DNA of 64,000 bases from Cadophora sp. MPI-SDFR-AT-0126 (GCA_020747065.1 JAGMVK010000020.1:1116001-1180000); one strand, 5' to 3'; counted from the first letter of the stretch, positions 1-11,348 are shown. Made by a program: numbers and translations. The notes: generated by a model from the sequence alone, not told the origin.

Positions 1-482
1 GCGCGGCATTCTATCTCTGCAAAGCCGCCATCCCGCACATGAAGGAGCAGAGTGGTGGTGCCATCGTCACGGTGGCGAGCACGAGTGGCTTGCGTGCGTG
101 CTGATTATGGGTTTTGCGCGTATAATGCGTCGAAGGTGGGCTTGATCAATTTGACGAGAACCATTGCGCTAGATCATGCGAGAGACGGGATTAGAGCTAA
201 TGTTATTATCCGGGGAGTATGAGAACGCCGATGTTGGGGGCGTTGGGGGACAGGGAGCCAGGTAAGAAGTTCCTGGAGAGGGTTCCGGCTGGGAGGACGT
301 GTGAGCCCGAGGAGGTTGCTAGAGCGGTGTTGTTTTTGGCGGGTGACGAGTCGTCGTATACGACTGGGACTAGTGAGTTGACTCTCATGTTATTCGTGCT
401 CAAATAGCTGACAGATGTAGCTCTTGTGATCGATGGCGGCTTGACGTGCCAGTCTGGTATTGGTGACTTCACCAAGTTATGA
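1..482 (+). pseudogene. 3' part of a short-chain dehydrogenase/reductase (SDR), frameshifted
   Basis: The gene enters from the left edge. In frame 3 it reads AAFYLCKAAIPHMK and then VTVASTSG, the catalytic Ser strand of classical SDRs. The frame breaks near 91-101 inside GCGTGCGTGC and resumes one frame over with the active-site stretch DYGFCAYNASKVG (Tyr-x3-Lys) and RANVI. It shifts back near 208, giving PGSMRTPMLG. The first break looks like a 4-base duplication and the second like loss of one base. A normal intron follows (373-420, GTGAGT...CTGACAGATGTAG), after which the usual LVIDGG ending and a stop at 480-482 appear. The family is NAD(P)-dependent oxidoreductases; the substrate is unknown. 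Two shifts in 120 bases imply a decaying gene, although assembly errors are possible. Confidence 0.7.
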
Positions 483-649
483 ACTCAAAGTCTGACTTTG
501 GTATTGTTGGATGTTGACGGATCGTGAGATGTGGCGAGGCAAAGTAGAGTATAGAGCATACTCAAAGCAGAAGAGTGTCGGTGGAAAAAGAAGGCGGCTG
601 GGTAATGATTTGGATAGACCAGACGTCGTCTTGAAAATTTGCAAGATTC

Positions 650-1492
650 CTATTCGGAACCGTTTCGATGAACAGCCACTAATTTGCAACCTCCGCCATT
701 TGAAGGGCATGGTTCGCAATCCAACCTCAACTCCATCTCTTCAGCCCGAATAACATCCCCCTCGCATCCAACAAGCAACACAGCCGGCACTTTCCACTCT
801 CCCTTACTTCCCTCCGCCATCTTCTCCAACCCCATTCTCATCCCTTCAACAAGCTTACAAGTATCATGCTCCACCATTCCCCTCCCCTTCCTCTTCACCG
901 CATCACCCATAACCACCACAATCCTCCTCAACCCAGCATAACCCTTCCAACACTCCACCACCTCCACCCTCTCCCTATGCTTCTCCCTCCAACTCGCAAC
1001 CGGCACCGCAATCGTCCGCACGCGCCGCACCTCCACAGGAAACTGCCTCCTAAACAGCTCCCCATAGAACCGCGGTATCGAAGCCCGATGCGGGGTCCCC
1101 AACGACACCACATCCAGCCCAGCATGCCACATCACGTCCCTTGTATTCCAGAACTCGTCACGCAACTTCCAGATCCTGTAGCCGTGCTGTATAGCAAAGT
1201 GTCGCGACTCGCGGCAGACTTGGAGTATGGTGGCTGGCTCGATGTGACGGGCTGCTGCGAAGTTCACGCGGATGTCGACGATTGAGGGAGGCAGTTCGCG
1301 GGAGCGAGAGCTCTGCCGCTCGGATGAAGGTGGCGGTTGGAGGAAGGAGTGGTAGAGGAATGTGCCGGGTTTGCTGAGGGAGCATTGGATTTGGCATTGG
1401 AGGGGTATAATTCGAGGGGAGAGGGAGTGTTCCCAGATAAGCAGTCGGAGTTCTGTGGGGAGGGCGTTGAAGACGGTGAAGGAGTCGGCCAT
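650..1492 (-). CDS. 2EXR domain protein, 280 aa
   Basis: This intronless ORF begins MADSFTVFNALPTELRLLIW. The F-x2-LP-x-ELR-x2-IW pattern, followed about 70 residues later by ILQVCRESRHFA, is the signature of the fungal 2EXR family. These proteins are abundant in Pezizomycotina and have no settled function; an F-box-like role has been suggested. The first half carries the domain. The second half is basic and then acidic, with no membrane segment or signal peptide visible. The start is the first ATG, placed directly before the domain as is usual for the family. The gene converges on the broken SDR, with about 170 bases between the two stops. Confidence 0.75.
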   Translation of the reverse strand: MADSFTVFNALPTELRLLIWEHSLSPRIIPLQCQIQCSLSKPGTFLYHSFLQPPPSSERQSSRSRELPPSIVDIRVNFAAARHIEPATILQVCRESRHFAIQHGYRIWKLRDEFWNTRDVMWHAGLDVVSLGTPHRASIPRFYGELFRRQFPVEVRRVRTIAVPVASWREKHRERVEVVECWKGYAGLRRIVVVMGDAVKRKGRGMVEHDTCKLVEGMRMGLEKMAEGSKGEWKVPAVLLVGCEGDVIRAEEMELRLDCEPCPSNGGGCKLVAVHRNGSE

Positions 1493-2116
1493 CTGGAGGA
1501 TTTGGTAGCAGATGTGATATGTTGAGAGAAATGCAACATGAGACGGACCAGCAAGGGGAGCAAGAGTTGGGACGTCAAATGCTCGTGGTAACGTTGGGAG
1601 TGTGAAGCTGGAGCTATCAACTTGTGGCTGGTGCCCCCACGTGGATGTGGCTTAACTTGGATACCCTATTTTTCGCGAGTCAATATTGCTTTCGGGTGGA
1701 CATGTAGGGTGTGACCTAGAATCGAGCTTGCTGCCCACTCTTGAAGGGAAAATATCGCCAGGAAGGGGATTCGAATGTCATGATCTATTTGCATCCGTAT
1801 GTGTGTTCGAGATCTAGAGTGTTTGAATTTCATATGAGTGATGGAAGGATTTGGGATGGTGGGTCTGGATTGGCTGATGACAGAGAGACGGCGAGCGGCT
1901 TGGGAGTATGAATGGAGTGCCGAGAGAAGATGCTTCACAACAGATACGTTCGAAGCTTTCAACAGCGAGAATTGGTCTTTTTGGTATTATTCCTCGCCTT
2001 CTAGCAACCAGCCCAGCAAATTTTTTTACCATTAAGTCTAATTCCATCTCATCTGATCTTATCTATGCACTGAAGCCAAAAGTAAGTCCCAACTCCACGC
2101 CATGCCGCTATCTAAG
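1493..2116. other. intergenic region with no gene seen
   Basis: This stretch lies upstream of the minus-strand 2EXR gene and downstream of the minus-strand sedolisin. Only short overlapping ORFs without family features occur. It presumably contains the 2EXR promoter and the sedolisin 3' end. Confidence 0.5.
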
Positions 2117-4090
2117 CTAAGGCAAAGACATAAACAAATCCACCATCTTGGGAAAATTCGGAGTCCCAAGCCCAGTTACAGGGTCCCATCCAGGAACGGC
2201 CTGAAATCCTGGCGTACCACACCCCTGATTCCCACCATTCGTGACATCATTCAGCACCTGCGGATTGGCGTACAGCACCGGATTGACGAATCCTACAGGC
2301 GACTTCTTTGCATTAATCCGCTGCTCGTTGATATTGTTCAGCACACTTGCGAATGTCGGACAGCTAGCGCTCGTGCCGAACGAGAGCGAGAATTGCCCGT
2401 TGACGGCAGTCACATAGTTGACTCCATTCGCAGAGACGTCGGGAAATCCACGCACTTTCTGAGAGTTGTTGAAGCGGTCCGCGCCGTACGGAGGGGCGTG
2501 TTGCTGGAAATAGGTGGCCATGGCTTTCTCTTGGTAGGAAGGTAGAGCGAAGACGTTGGAGAAGCCTCCGCCGGAGAAGATGACTCGCTGAGATGCGCTT
2601 TCAGGAGTGCGAACAGTTGAGCCGTTCAAGATCTGGGTGGCGCCGACTGAGGTGACGTACGGACAACCTCCTGGAAAGGAAGGATTGAAGATGCCTTTGC
2701 TTCCGTTGTTGTATGCTCCCGTTACCGAGTCGATGCATTGGCCTCCATTTCCTGCTACACCGAAATCCCCAGATGAATACAGAATTGAAACGCCTTGGAG
2801 ACCAAGCTTCATGTATTCCAGGCATTGCCTGTTCTCGTACTTGGGAGACAGATCTGCTTCATTCGATCCATAACTAGTGGAGATTACATTGGTTGATTGA
2901 AACCCCCCACAGTTCTCCTGGCCTTGGAATCCACCCGGAAGAGTTGAAGGGTACTGTCCATCAATATTCGGATCCTTGGAGTCGCCACCTTGGAAAGTAC
3001 AATAACTTGCGTCAATGGCATCAAGAAAGTTGTTGAAGCTTCCTCCTGAGACAGTGTCTCCGACCTGGTACAAAGTAACTTGTTGAGGATAGATCAGAGC
3101 CATGGCGTACTCCAGATCGAGTGCAGACTCCCCATTGAATTGGAAACTCTTGTTTGTCTGCTGTACTATAGCACCATCGATCAAGTTGACATTCGGAGAC
3201 GTGCCATCTAGTGGCGCAGAGAATTGCTTAAAGAACATGTTCAGATCTGCCTGGAGAAAAGCCTGCGGTGTGAATTCTGTCACTCCGAGTGTGTTGTTCC
3301 GCATCGATGTGCTTCCAGGTGGCATATTGTAGAGGGCTTGGAGACATGCCGGAGTAATCATGGTATCGCAGTTTTCCAACGTCATGAGTGCATTCGATAC
3401 CACGGCTCCTTGCTTCGGATTTGACGCGTCGCTCGGCGAACCCAAGATGCCGTGGGGAGGAACTGTCTGGCGCTTGTTCAATTGCCGAATTGGCGGAGGG
3501 AGGAGAGTCTCGTGGCGTATGGTTCGTCTCGGATTGCCTAGTTGCTTGTCGAAATGTACCGTTGGGGTAACGATGTCAATGTGGTGGGTGAGATGCCTTG
3601 GGATGCTGTACTGCTTGCAAGCGACATGCTCGTGGCCCTCCTCATGTTTGTAGAGATGATATTCGGTCTTCAAAAGTTGTTCTGCTTCTATAGTCGTGGC
3701 ATTGAATGTCATCCAATTCCGAGACTGTGACATCCGTACCCTTCTGAGATCGATTCCTGACGCCGCCAGCCACTGTTGCACGGCATCGATAGCTTCTGCG
3801 CTTGGTGAAAACATTTCGACCACTTTCTGCGGAGACCAGTGTCTTCCGTAGTCTGGCGATTCTGGATGCGAGACTTGATTGATGAATTCTTCTGCACGGT
3901 GCAGATTTTGCTGTGCTAGGCCAATTCTAACGGGAATGACAGTAGTGGGGTGAAGTCGTGAATGTCGTGCCCATTTTGCAGGAGGATTATCACGACGTTC
4001 GTGGACAACATGACTAGAAGATGCAACGGGTGACGCAGATGTAGCTACCGCCAGGGCAGCCCATATCTGGAAGACAGCTTCGAATCGCAT
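2117..4090 (-). CDS. Secreted sedolisin (S53) serine-carboxyl peptidase, tripeptidyl-peptidase type
   Basis: This is a single-exon gene for 657 aa, the usual length for a fungal preprosedolisin. Residues 1-20 form a signal peptide. Residues of about 35-190 match the activation prodomain, including HPESPDYGRHWSPQKV. The mature enzyme follows a KR site near 207. Catalytic Glu321 and Asp325 lie in NGESALDLEYA, the oxyanion Asp442 in YSSGDFG, and the nucleophile Ser574 in FGTSASCP. The Ca2+-site region ends with DVTNG (about 615) and GWDPVTGLGTPNF. It should be an acid extracellular protease that removes tripeptides or cleaves internally; which of the two cannot be told from sequence. All key residues are present. 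Several N-x-S/T sites suggest glycosylation. Confidence 0.92.
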   Translation of the reverse strand: MRFEAVFQIWAALAVATSASPVASSSHVVHERRDNPPAKWARHSRLHPTTVIPVRIGLAQQNLHRAEEFINQVSHPESPDYGRHWSPQKVVEMFSPSAEAIDAVQQWLAASGIDLRRVRMSQSRNWMTFNATTIEAEQLLKTEYHLYKHEEGHEHVACKQYSIPRHLTHHIDIVTPTVHFDKQLGNPRRTIRHETLLPPPIRQLNKRQTVPPHGILGSPSDASNPKQGAVVSNALMTLENCDTMITPACLQALYNMPPGSTSMRNNTLGVTEFTPQAFLQADLNMFFKQFSAPLDGTSPNVNLIDGAIVQQTNKSFQFNGESALDLEYAMALIYPQQVTLYQVGDTVSGGSFNNFLDAIDASYCTFQGGDSKDPNIDGQYPSTLPGGFQGQENCGGFQSTNVISTSYGSNEADLSPKYENRQCLEYMKLGLQGVSILYSSGDFGVAGNGGQCIDSVTGAYNNGSKGIFNPSFPGGCPYVTSVGATQILNGSTVRTPESASQRVIFSGGGFSNVFALPSYQEKAMATYFQQHAPPYGADRFNNSQKVRGFPDVSANGVNYVTAVNGQFSLSFGTSASCPTFASVLNNINEQRINAKKSPVGFVNPVLYANPQVLNDVTNGGNQGCGTPGFQAVPGWDPVTGLGTPNFPKMVDLFMSLP

Positions 4091-4675
4091 ATTACCCTAA
4101 CCCTCCGGATGCTAAGCTCGAGCATCTGACATTTGAATTTTGGGACAAGTGCTGATGATATGTATGGCTTCTACCGTAAGATTACATAGTTATGCTATTC
4201 CTCAAGGATACGACTGAAACCATTGACTGGGCATTGAATGAGTAGCAATCACCCTTTCACACAGCCGCAAGGAATCAGAGCCCCCGCAATGCCGTCTACC
4301 GCAGCGTCAGTGGCCAGAAGTATCTGTTTAATCCTTCCTCAAACCAGTTAGGTTTGTGAAGGTCGAGATTAAGCAATGCCATGGACGACATCCTTGACAT
4401 TTACCCACCATTAAGCATGATCTGGGTTTCAACAACGTACACAAGCTTTCGCTTCGCACGGATGCGTGGATCTTGCGACAAAAGTTGCGAAAACTGATTC
4501 TGAAACGATGCCGAAAATTGGTGAAGAATGAAAAAACCCTTTGGGCCACCAATGGACAAGCTCCGGGTATGAACGGAAACACACATGTCTCTTGACGTGG
4601 GAATGAAGCGATGCGGCTAAACCAAGATCTAGACAGCTTTGGATGAAGGCACGCAGGTCCACGAACCTCTTGCAG
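4091..4675. other. promoter-length gap between two minus-strand genes
   Basis: It lies upstream of the sedolisin ATG and downstream of the IPI3 stop. No ORF with family features was seen; the short overlapping ORFs here are not supported. Confidence 0.5.
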
Positions 4676-6054
4676 CTACGAGTCAACCCCACCAGTTTTG
4701 AGTGTGGTATACTTGTTCCACGTCTTCTTTTGTAGTGCACGTTGATCGTTCACGATCTTCCAAAGCTCTTCATTCTCCTTCCGAAGCTCCTCGTCTCCGC
4801 TTGAAGAGGAAGTAGTCAACGAAGTTGTGGAAAAGCTTGCGATTGCCTTTTCGAGTAGCTCAGAGGGAAAGCCATCGGCGATCATAGCCCGACTGGGAGT
4901 GCCGATTGAGCTTTGCAGTTTACTCGTGAAAATGTAGCTGCCTTCGCCCAACTTTGGCTTGACAACCGTCAAAGACTTTGACATTTTCCCAACTGGAAAA
5001 GGCGAAGACATCAGTAAATTCGTGACAGGTGCATTGAGATCCGCAATTTCGTTAGTAGACACACGACGGGGTGCATCCCACTGCATAATCTTTCCTGATG
5101 TATGACCAGAGAGCAGGGTCGTGCCATCGTAGCTGAGACCAAGACAGAGAACCGGGCTTGCTTCGCCAGGTGCAATCCACGGAGGAAGTGTTACTTGTAC
5201 TGGTGTGCTCTGCAAACTCTTGTCGTAAAGCTGGTTCAGCTTCGAATCTCGGGAAGAGAATTCGACGAGCTGCACTGAACCATCTTCGAAGCCAATGTAC
5301 ACGGCCCGATCGCAAGGGTCCAAAGCTAGACAAAGTGGCGTGGAAGGAAGAAGAAATGTCCGAAGCAGATCGCCTGAGTGATAGTCCCAAACAACGACCG
5401 TGTTATCCTTGCTCGCCGAAACACAAAGGTTAGTCCCGCTAGCACTGTGGCCGACGATAAGGTTTGTGATGGCGGCTCGGTGGTTGGAGAGGGTTCGAAG
5501 AGGCTCGGGAGCTTCGGTAGCACTCATCGACAACAGGTGTGGAAGCGACCAAACGTGGATATTTGAGTCTTCAGAGCCAGTGATCAAATGTGATCGAGTT
5601 CCGGCAAGACAAGAAATTGGCTGCAGATGTGCAGTTGGTGTGGATACTTGTCTTCCAGTGCAGACCTTGGTATGGTCAGTATGATTTCTTCCCCTTGCAT
5701 GTGTCGAAGACCTACCTCCCAGAGGATGGCCCTTCCCTCGGCCGTACCCAACACCAAAACTCCATCACCAAGCAAAGTCAAACTATGGATCCTTTCTGGA
5801 AACGAGATTAATGCTTCTTGGTTGCCCTTCTCCCTCGAGTACACATGGACCACTGCTTTGTCTGCTTGTGCAGCGAATATGTGGGTAGAGTTGGCAGCCA
5901 ATCCGTTGACTCGAGTCGAGCTCTTCTTGAGGGAAGTTTTGACGACGGGAATTGGGTGTAGTTCGTGGAAGTATATGCCGATATCTTTGGCAATCGCAGT
6001 ATTGGCAGTTTTCAGCTGGGCCAGAATGGACGTGATGAAGCCTTCAGTCAACAT
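4676..6054 (-). CDS. IPI3: IPI3/Crb3 WD40 protein, pre-rRNA processing (Rix1 complex)
   Basis: There are two exons, 6054-5716 and 5665-4676, around a 50-base intron (5666-5715, GTAGGT...CCAAG). The splice is phase 0 and gives 442 aa, close to the fission yeast Crb3 length as I recall it. Splicing joins ...AILWE to VCTGRQVSTPTAH, restoring a continuous WD40 sequence. Repeats are visible as HLITGSEDSNIHVWSL, CVSASKDNTVVVWD and LSGHTSGKIMQWD. The N-terminal block HIFAAQADKAVVHVYSREKG is characteristic of IPI3. The C-terminus ends in a helical, charged segment (ELRKENEELWKIVNDQ). In yeasts IPI3 works with RIX1 and IPI1 in ITS2 processing and 60S maturation in the nucleus. This is an essential housekeeping gene and looks intact. 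Confidence 0.9.
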
Positions 6055-7525
6055 GGCGAAGGCCTGGCTGGTCTGTTACCCCCGGGTAGTACGTGCAGGT
6101 GGAATAGAGCTGGAGTAGAGCTGAACGAGTCAATATTGATCGTCGAATATGGTTCCGTCGGCTGTGGATATCGGATCTTCAATTCTCGCCAATCTGATTT
6201 GGAATCGATCGAGGCGCCGGCACAATTGCGCGCGTGTTGGATCTGGATGATGGGGAGAGGATGCAAGCCCCAAAGCCACGACAGGGAGGAATCGGCGAAG
6301 ATCTGAGTCTGCGGGAGGTCGTTCGCAGAGAGCAGTGGAGTGGAGTAGTGGAGTGGTGGAGGAGTATTGCGTCGTATTCTTGTGTTGTTTTGTCTGTGCT
6401 CTGTCTTGGTTATGTTGATGTATCGTAATCTATTGCACGAAGCTGTCGCCGTAGCTGTAGCGCAGGGTATTGTGTATTATTGAGGCTTGAGCGGACATGG
6501 TCTGGGCTGAATAGAATGTGATAACTGGCTCCAACAAAATATTGAGTTGCTTTGCACGCGAAAATCCAGAGTGGGCAGAGCTGAGTCTAAGCTGTCCTAG
6601 GCCTAGCTCATCGGATCCCGGTACGACATTCTTCCTGATCGCTGCGGACCCCTGAGCGAGGCGAGGCACGCACTGCATTCCTTGCATTATTTTTCATCAT
6701 CTCGCATCAACACAACAACGTCAACATACACCTACATCAACATCGATCCGAATCAACCCCTTCCCCTATATTAACCGAGTCTACGCATAATTCAAGTCAC
6801 AGTAACTTTTTCATTTAATTGCATCTCTCATTTCATATATCATCTGTGCATGATCTGGAAATGCCCTTTTGTATTTGCAAGAACTGAGCTTATTTTTGCC
6901 TTTCTGGGCCTGGCCTGGTCCCAGCCCGATCAATAAAGCTGAACCCCCCTTGCTCCGTTGTTTTCTTTTTCCGGCACCCCCGAATCACATCGTTCAGTCG
7001 ACCCTTCAGAATGGTATCCATGCTTGGTAGTCCCCGCAATAGCTCGTCGTCCAGGGCAAAACATTATTGGGAAGTGTTTCTCAAGCCACCATAACGCCTT
7101 CGTTTTGTCCTTCCATGTCTTGTGTTCTTGCCCAGTAGTATTCCCCTGCCCGTTCCTCCCGACGACACGGTTCGAGGCCTGCTCGTGGCGCGTGTCACAT
7201 ACCACAATTCCCAAGCAAGGGCTTTCAGCTCGCTGTCCAGAAGAACCATACTATGTCATGTTGTGGTCCAGTTCGCCGGGGACAGTGGTGCCCAATGCAG
7301 GAAAAAACAATTCATTGTAATCTCATTGTTGTGATTTAGTTCTCGTCGTATCTCTTCATCGAAGCTTTCAAGGCATTTTGCTCAGTTCTCATATCGCCAA
7401 GCCCAAGTTCATGTTCATCCGAAGTCAAAAAGACAAGATCGTCTATTCATCTGCTCCAGTTCGTCTGTGCGCTGGTGGTTCGATCCTCTGAGACAAAATC
7501 GCCCCAACGCTTGAGAATCTTCGGA
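6055..7525. promoter_or_regulatory. divergent intergenic region between IPI3 (-) and the 671-aa gene (+)
   Basis: This 1.47-kb gap separates two divergently transcribed genes. The segment at about 6700-6790 is rich in CAACA/ACATC and C-rich without G, which resembles a fungal 5' leader, so a long leader or an upstream non-coding exon of the plus-strand gene is possible. Small ORFs here have no family features. Confidence 0.35.
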
Positions 7526-9635
7526 ATGTTACTCTCTGACTCGATCTACGAGCCTGCAGGCGCCGCGCAGCACTTATCATGCCCGCCATGCCTCGTCGAC
7601 ATTCAAATATGCAGGCCAGCTCACGACTTCCCCACTACATATGCAGCTCTTGTTGACATGTTCTCAAACGACTGCAGCACTATGGTGGACAGGAACTCGA
7701 AGACCTTGAGGCGAGAGACTTCAAACTCGTTCAAACGGTCAGTTCCTAGCATGAAAAGTCTTTTGCCACTGAAGTTGGTTTCTACGACGCTACCACAGTC
7801 CGACATATGGCTTTCCACTAGCCAGGATCAAAGGTCAACATTCGGTGCCATACTCCCTACCAAAGAATCTTCAGAAGTCAAAGGCAAAACGAACAATCCT
7901 TTTGGTCTGCGTCTCTCACATCTTCCATCTCGACAACCACAACGGGACACGCCGATATACAATGAGCCTGGGTCTCCCTTGCCAGGAAGAGCCTACTACA
8001 CCAGCGACGATTTATGCATCAACTGCTCTTCACCAGGTTTGAGCTGTGTCGATGGATGTGTTTTCAATTACCGCAGGTCCACAGATATTCAAGCGCGGGA
8101 GAACGAGTTTGAGAATGAGGTATGTCTACACTGCTTTCCCGAATAACAATGCTCATTCGTCATAGTTCGCAAGTCAGTCCAACACAGTCTACGCAACTGA
8201 CATTCATCGACGATCCAATGTGAGCGATGCCCCCCGAAGCTCAGGCATGTCCTTTCAATGCACGGGCGAGGTAATGGTACCAAGTGAGGCCGCTTGGTTG
8301 AGCACGCCTTTACCCAACTCTCCAAAATCAAAACTTGTACGTCGCCGCTCAACACTCAATCAACCACTGGAAATGAGTGTGGAGAGTTGGCTCAGTGATA
8401 CTGCCGCTGAACTTGGTGAAAACGTTCTTGTATGCTTCCTATTCACGAACGATTCACCCCAATACTAATTTTTCTAGGCATGCGCAACTGCTGTCTCCCC
8501 CTCGAAGGCCCAGGTGGTCGAAATCAACACATATCGCCTTTCCGAAGAAGGTCTTCCACCAAGAGTGTCTTCGCTCAATGCTCCGTGTTCCGCGAACCTT
8601 CCCGTAGGACGTTACAGTTGGACGCCGTCAGATGACAGTCCTCCCGACACTCCGACAGACGAATGGGAATTTGACGACAGACGTTCTCCTCGCAAAGAGC
8701 CTCAATGGATTTTCCCAAGCAGACCATATGACCTCGCAATGAACAGCCCTCCTATTTCGCCAAAAGTTATTCCTGATCCCCCAGCGGCATCACGATTCTC
8801 ATATTTAGTCATGAGTGTGGGCATTGAGATAGGCGCGGATCCAAATATGACTTCTCGCTGGTCTTTGGATTCCACTACGTCGGAGGAGAAGTCCAACATT
8901 GATATCATGACAGACCTCGAAGACATTGTATCTGGCTTCCCCACGAACATGTTGCTTCCTGATACACCTTGCATATCCGAGATCAGACTTGGTCTCGGCA
9001 ATGCCAACCCAGAGCGATCATCACACGACACCTCATACCTCACGCATGAACCACGCACCTACTTCACCAACTTGAACGACAGGAAATCCATCGCGAACTT
9101 TTCTCGTCCTCGCAGGACCGACAACTTGTCATCCTCCCGAAGCACACCAATGGTACAACCCACAGCTTGGCGATCATCCTACATCTCATCCTCATCCACC
9201 ATCCAGCCAGCAACCAGACTCCCCACGCCAGATCTTGCACCCCTCTCCCGCATCTTCCCGAACGGCTCCGAATACGCTCATCTAGGCCTCTACGCACACA
9301 TGATTGCCTACATTTTCCTCACCTCCCTCCCAACTCCGTCACCACAGTTGGAGAACTTACCCCGCCGCCGTCGCCGCGACACACCATACTGGACACCTGC
9401 GCAGGGTGGCCAGCCACATATGTCCATTTCCTATTCTCAGGCAAACGAATCTAGTCTTAAATCCCGCAGCCTCGACCTCAAAACCAAACTCAGGAAATGC
9501 ATCTTCCGCCTTATGAATAACATGGATTCCAGCATCTGCCAAGACAACGGAGACGGGCGGGCAGAACTCATGCTGCGCGCTGTGGAGGAAGTCGTGCGTG
9601 CGTCTGAGAAGTTGTCTTCTACTGCCACTCATTGA
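7526..9635 (+). CDS. Unknown Ser/Thr/Pro-rich protein, 671 aa
   Basis: Three exons are 7526-8119, 8166-8429 and 8478-9635. The introns 8120-8165 (GTATGT...CATAG) and 8430-8477 (GTATGC...CTAATTTTTCTAG) are both phase 0, and the joined frame is open throughout. I do not recognise the family. Four cysteines cluster in LCINCSSPGLSCVDGC near residue 165. The centre is low-complexity, with many SP/TP sites (PPDTPTDEW, NSPPISPKV), and the last 70 residues look helical (LDLKTKLRKCIFRLMNNM). There is no signal peptide or membrane segment, so an intracellular, possibly phosphorylated protein is likely. The start is the first ATG of the open stretch. The frame stays open upstream to 7475 without another ATG, so a further 5' exon cannot be excluded. 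Confidence 0.7.
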
Positions 9636-10616
9636 TCACTATCTGTTGTCTTGGAGTTAGCTGAGCGAGATCTTTCCTTTGGTCTGTTATCACTGCTGTT
9701 TTTGGGCGGAAAAAGTCTGTTTGGGAGATATACCAGGAGTTATTTTTTTGAGACGGATCGTCTACTATTGTTCTTGTGTGCATATTTAGCGAATGTTTGG
9801 CATGTAATGAGATGTGATGAGCTATCTAGAAATAGCCAACTAATCGAGTAATATTTCATTTGAGCAGGGCATTGTTTTTCATCTTGCTTTTTTTCGTGTG
9901 ATGTTTGGAGCAACATCTTGTGAATACAGGCTGTGATCAGGAGAGTCCTGTCTCGTGCAATGCATTCATGTGAATTCTTTCTGTGGATTTACTAGTCGCG
10001 CCCATAGTCTGATACCGTATTCGGCGAAGGACTCTCTCCATCAAGATGGTGTCGTAATCAGCTGCACCGCCATTGTTGTTCAAAACCTCTACCTTCACAG
10101 AAAATGCAGCACAACACAACATTGGTTCAGTTCCAAGGTGAATTTCTTTATTGCAAAATATCCTTGGTTTTAAACATTACAATAACACTTCTAGGCGCCC
10201 TTAATCTGCTTTCCTTGAGACCATTGCTGAAGCTGACCTATTTCCTTGTCAGTTCATGCCTGGAGGGAGGAGATGCGGTGGTCCGCACTGCCACTCTCAC
10301 GGATCGGATCAAGCGAAAAGGATGTCTCAAATCACAGAAAGACATTCAACAGACAATTCGCTGCAATATAAGAAGACAGATCTGGAGGTTATTATATCTC
10401 ATTGAGTTTCTTGTCAAAAATGGCAATGCGATATACAAAAAGTGTCCAACCAGTAAGACAGTCCACTCCACACCCCTCTCCCCAACAAACTCAAATATTG
10501 AAACAAGAAATTCCCTTCTCCTCTCCTACGTCTCCCATGTGTACCGGTTGTATTCACACAGCAACTCGCCTCGCTTCTTTTTGATCAACTCGTACAATCA
10601 CATGAAAAGTCGTTAT
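9636..10616. other. intergenic region between convergent genes
   Basis: The gap lies downstream of both the 671-aa gene and the minus-strand secreted protein. Plus-strand ORFs here have no family features, and one (from 10104) runs antisense into the secreted-protein gene. T-rich segments near 9680-9900 may hold 3' processing signals. Confidence 0.4.
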
Positions 10617-11348
10617 CTACAACTTGGACTTCTTGACACGCTTGGTGGTGCACACCTCAACCTCCTCGGTATCATCATCCGCAGTAGCATCATCCGCAGT
10701 AGCATCATCCGCAGTAGCATCGTCAGCAGCAGCCCCGTCATCAGCAGCCGGCGCAGCAGCAACAGCACCAGACCCAGCCTGCGCATCAAAGCTCAAGAAA
10801 GTGGATGGTTGGCCGGCAGCAGCCTTGTCGAGTGCGATGTTGTTGTTCAGCTTCTTGGTCTCTTCAGCGAGCTTTGCGGAGGTGTCTTTGCCCTGGGCGG
10901 CTTGAGCTTGGAGTTGCAGAACGGTGGCCTCGAGTTTGAGGACTTTGTTCTTTATCTTGCCGTTCTGGGGAAGTGTTAGACAATGCTGTACAGAAATTTC
11001 GGATGGGATAGATTTGGGGAGGGGAGGGGGATTATGTACCTGGAGAGCGACCTTCTCGTCACCAGTTGCAGCTGCGATGGCAACATTGAATGCTTCAGTC
11101 TCAGCATCATTGGCGATGTCGTTCACGTCTCCGAGGAAATCAATGTCGGCTTGGTCGACATTGGCTAAGTCGGATGTGTCGATTGGGAGCTTGGCCAAGA
11201 CCTCGTTCAGAGCATCACCTGCGACTCCTCCACTGACGGAGAGGTCATCGTAGGACTGGGTGCCGAGAACGCCGCGGGCCTTGAGAGGAGTTGGTGCGGC
11301 GACGGAGAGGGTTGCAAGAGCAAGGGTGACGAGAGTTGAGTATTGCAT
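10617..11348 (-). CDS. Small secreted acidic-tailed protein, 218 aa
   Basis: Exons are 11348-11040 and 10964-10617. The intron 10965-11039 runs GTACAT...CTAACACTTCCCCAG, is phase 0 and has a good branch site. Residues 1-18 (MQYSTLVTLALATLSVAA) are a signal peptide, followed by a KAR site at about 23-25 that could be Kex2-cleaved. Residues of about 110-165 read as an amphipathic helix (KLEATVLQLQAQAAQG, AKLAEETKKLNNN). The tail is alanine/aspartate-rich with the repeat DDATA and then a basic end (KRVKKSKL). No known enzyme motif is present and there is only one cysteine in the mature part. It is an extracellular or wall protein of unknown role. A TATATATA stretch about 250 bases upstream (11597) may be its promoter. 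Confidence 0.75.
   Translation of the reverse strand: MQYSTLVTLALATLSVAAPTPLKARGVLGTQSYDDLSVSGGVAGDALNEVLAKLPIDTSDLANVDQADIDFLGDVNDIANDAETEAFNVAIAAATGDEKVALQVHNPPPLPKSIPSEISVQHCLTLPQNGKIKNKVLKLEATVLQLQAQAAQGKDTSAKLAEETKKLNNNIALDKAAAGQPSTFLSFDAQAGSGAVAAAPAADDGAAADDATADDATADDATADDDTEEVEVCTTKRVKKSKL
10674..10733. repeat. 15-bp coding tandem repeat, about 4 units
   Basis: Three exact copies of ATCATCCGCAGTAGC occupy 10674-10718, and a fourth diverged unit occupies 10719-10733. On the minus strand they encode the DDATA repeats of the secreted protein. A unit of 15 bases keeps the frame when copy number changes. Confidence 0.9.

Noticed and set aside
6430..6687. 85-codon minus-strand frame upstream of IPI3
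   Set aside because: No family feature, no leader and no splice signals; it lies in a promoter-like gap.
10104..10979. 291-codon plus-strand frame overlapping the secreted-protein gene
   Set aside because: The minus-strand gene has a signal peptide, a clean intron and a tandem coding repeat that explain the open frame on the other strand.
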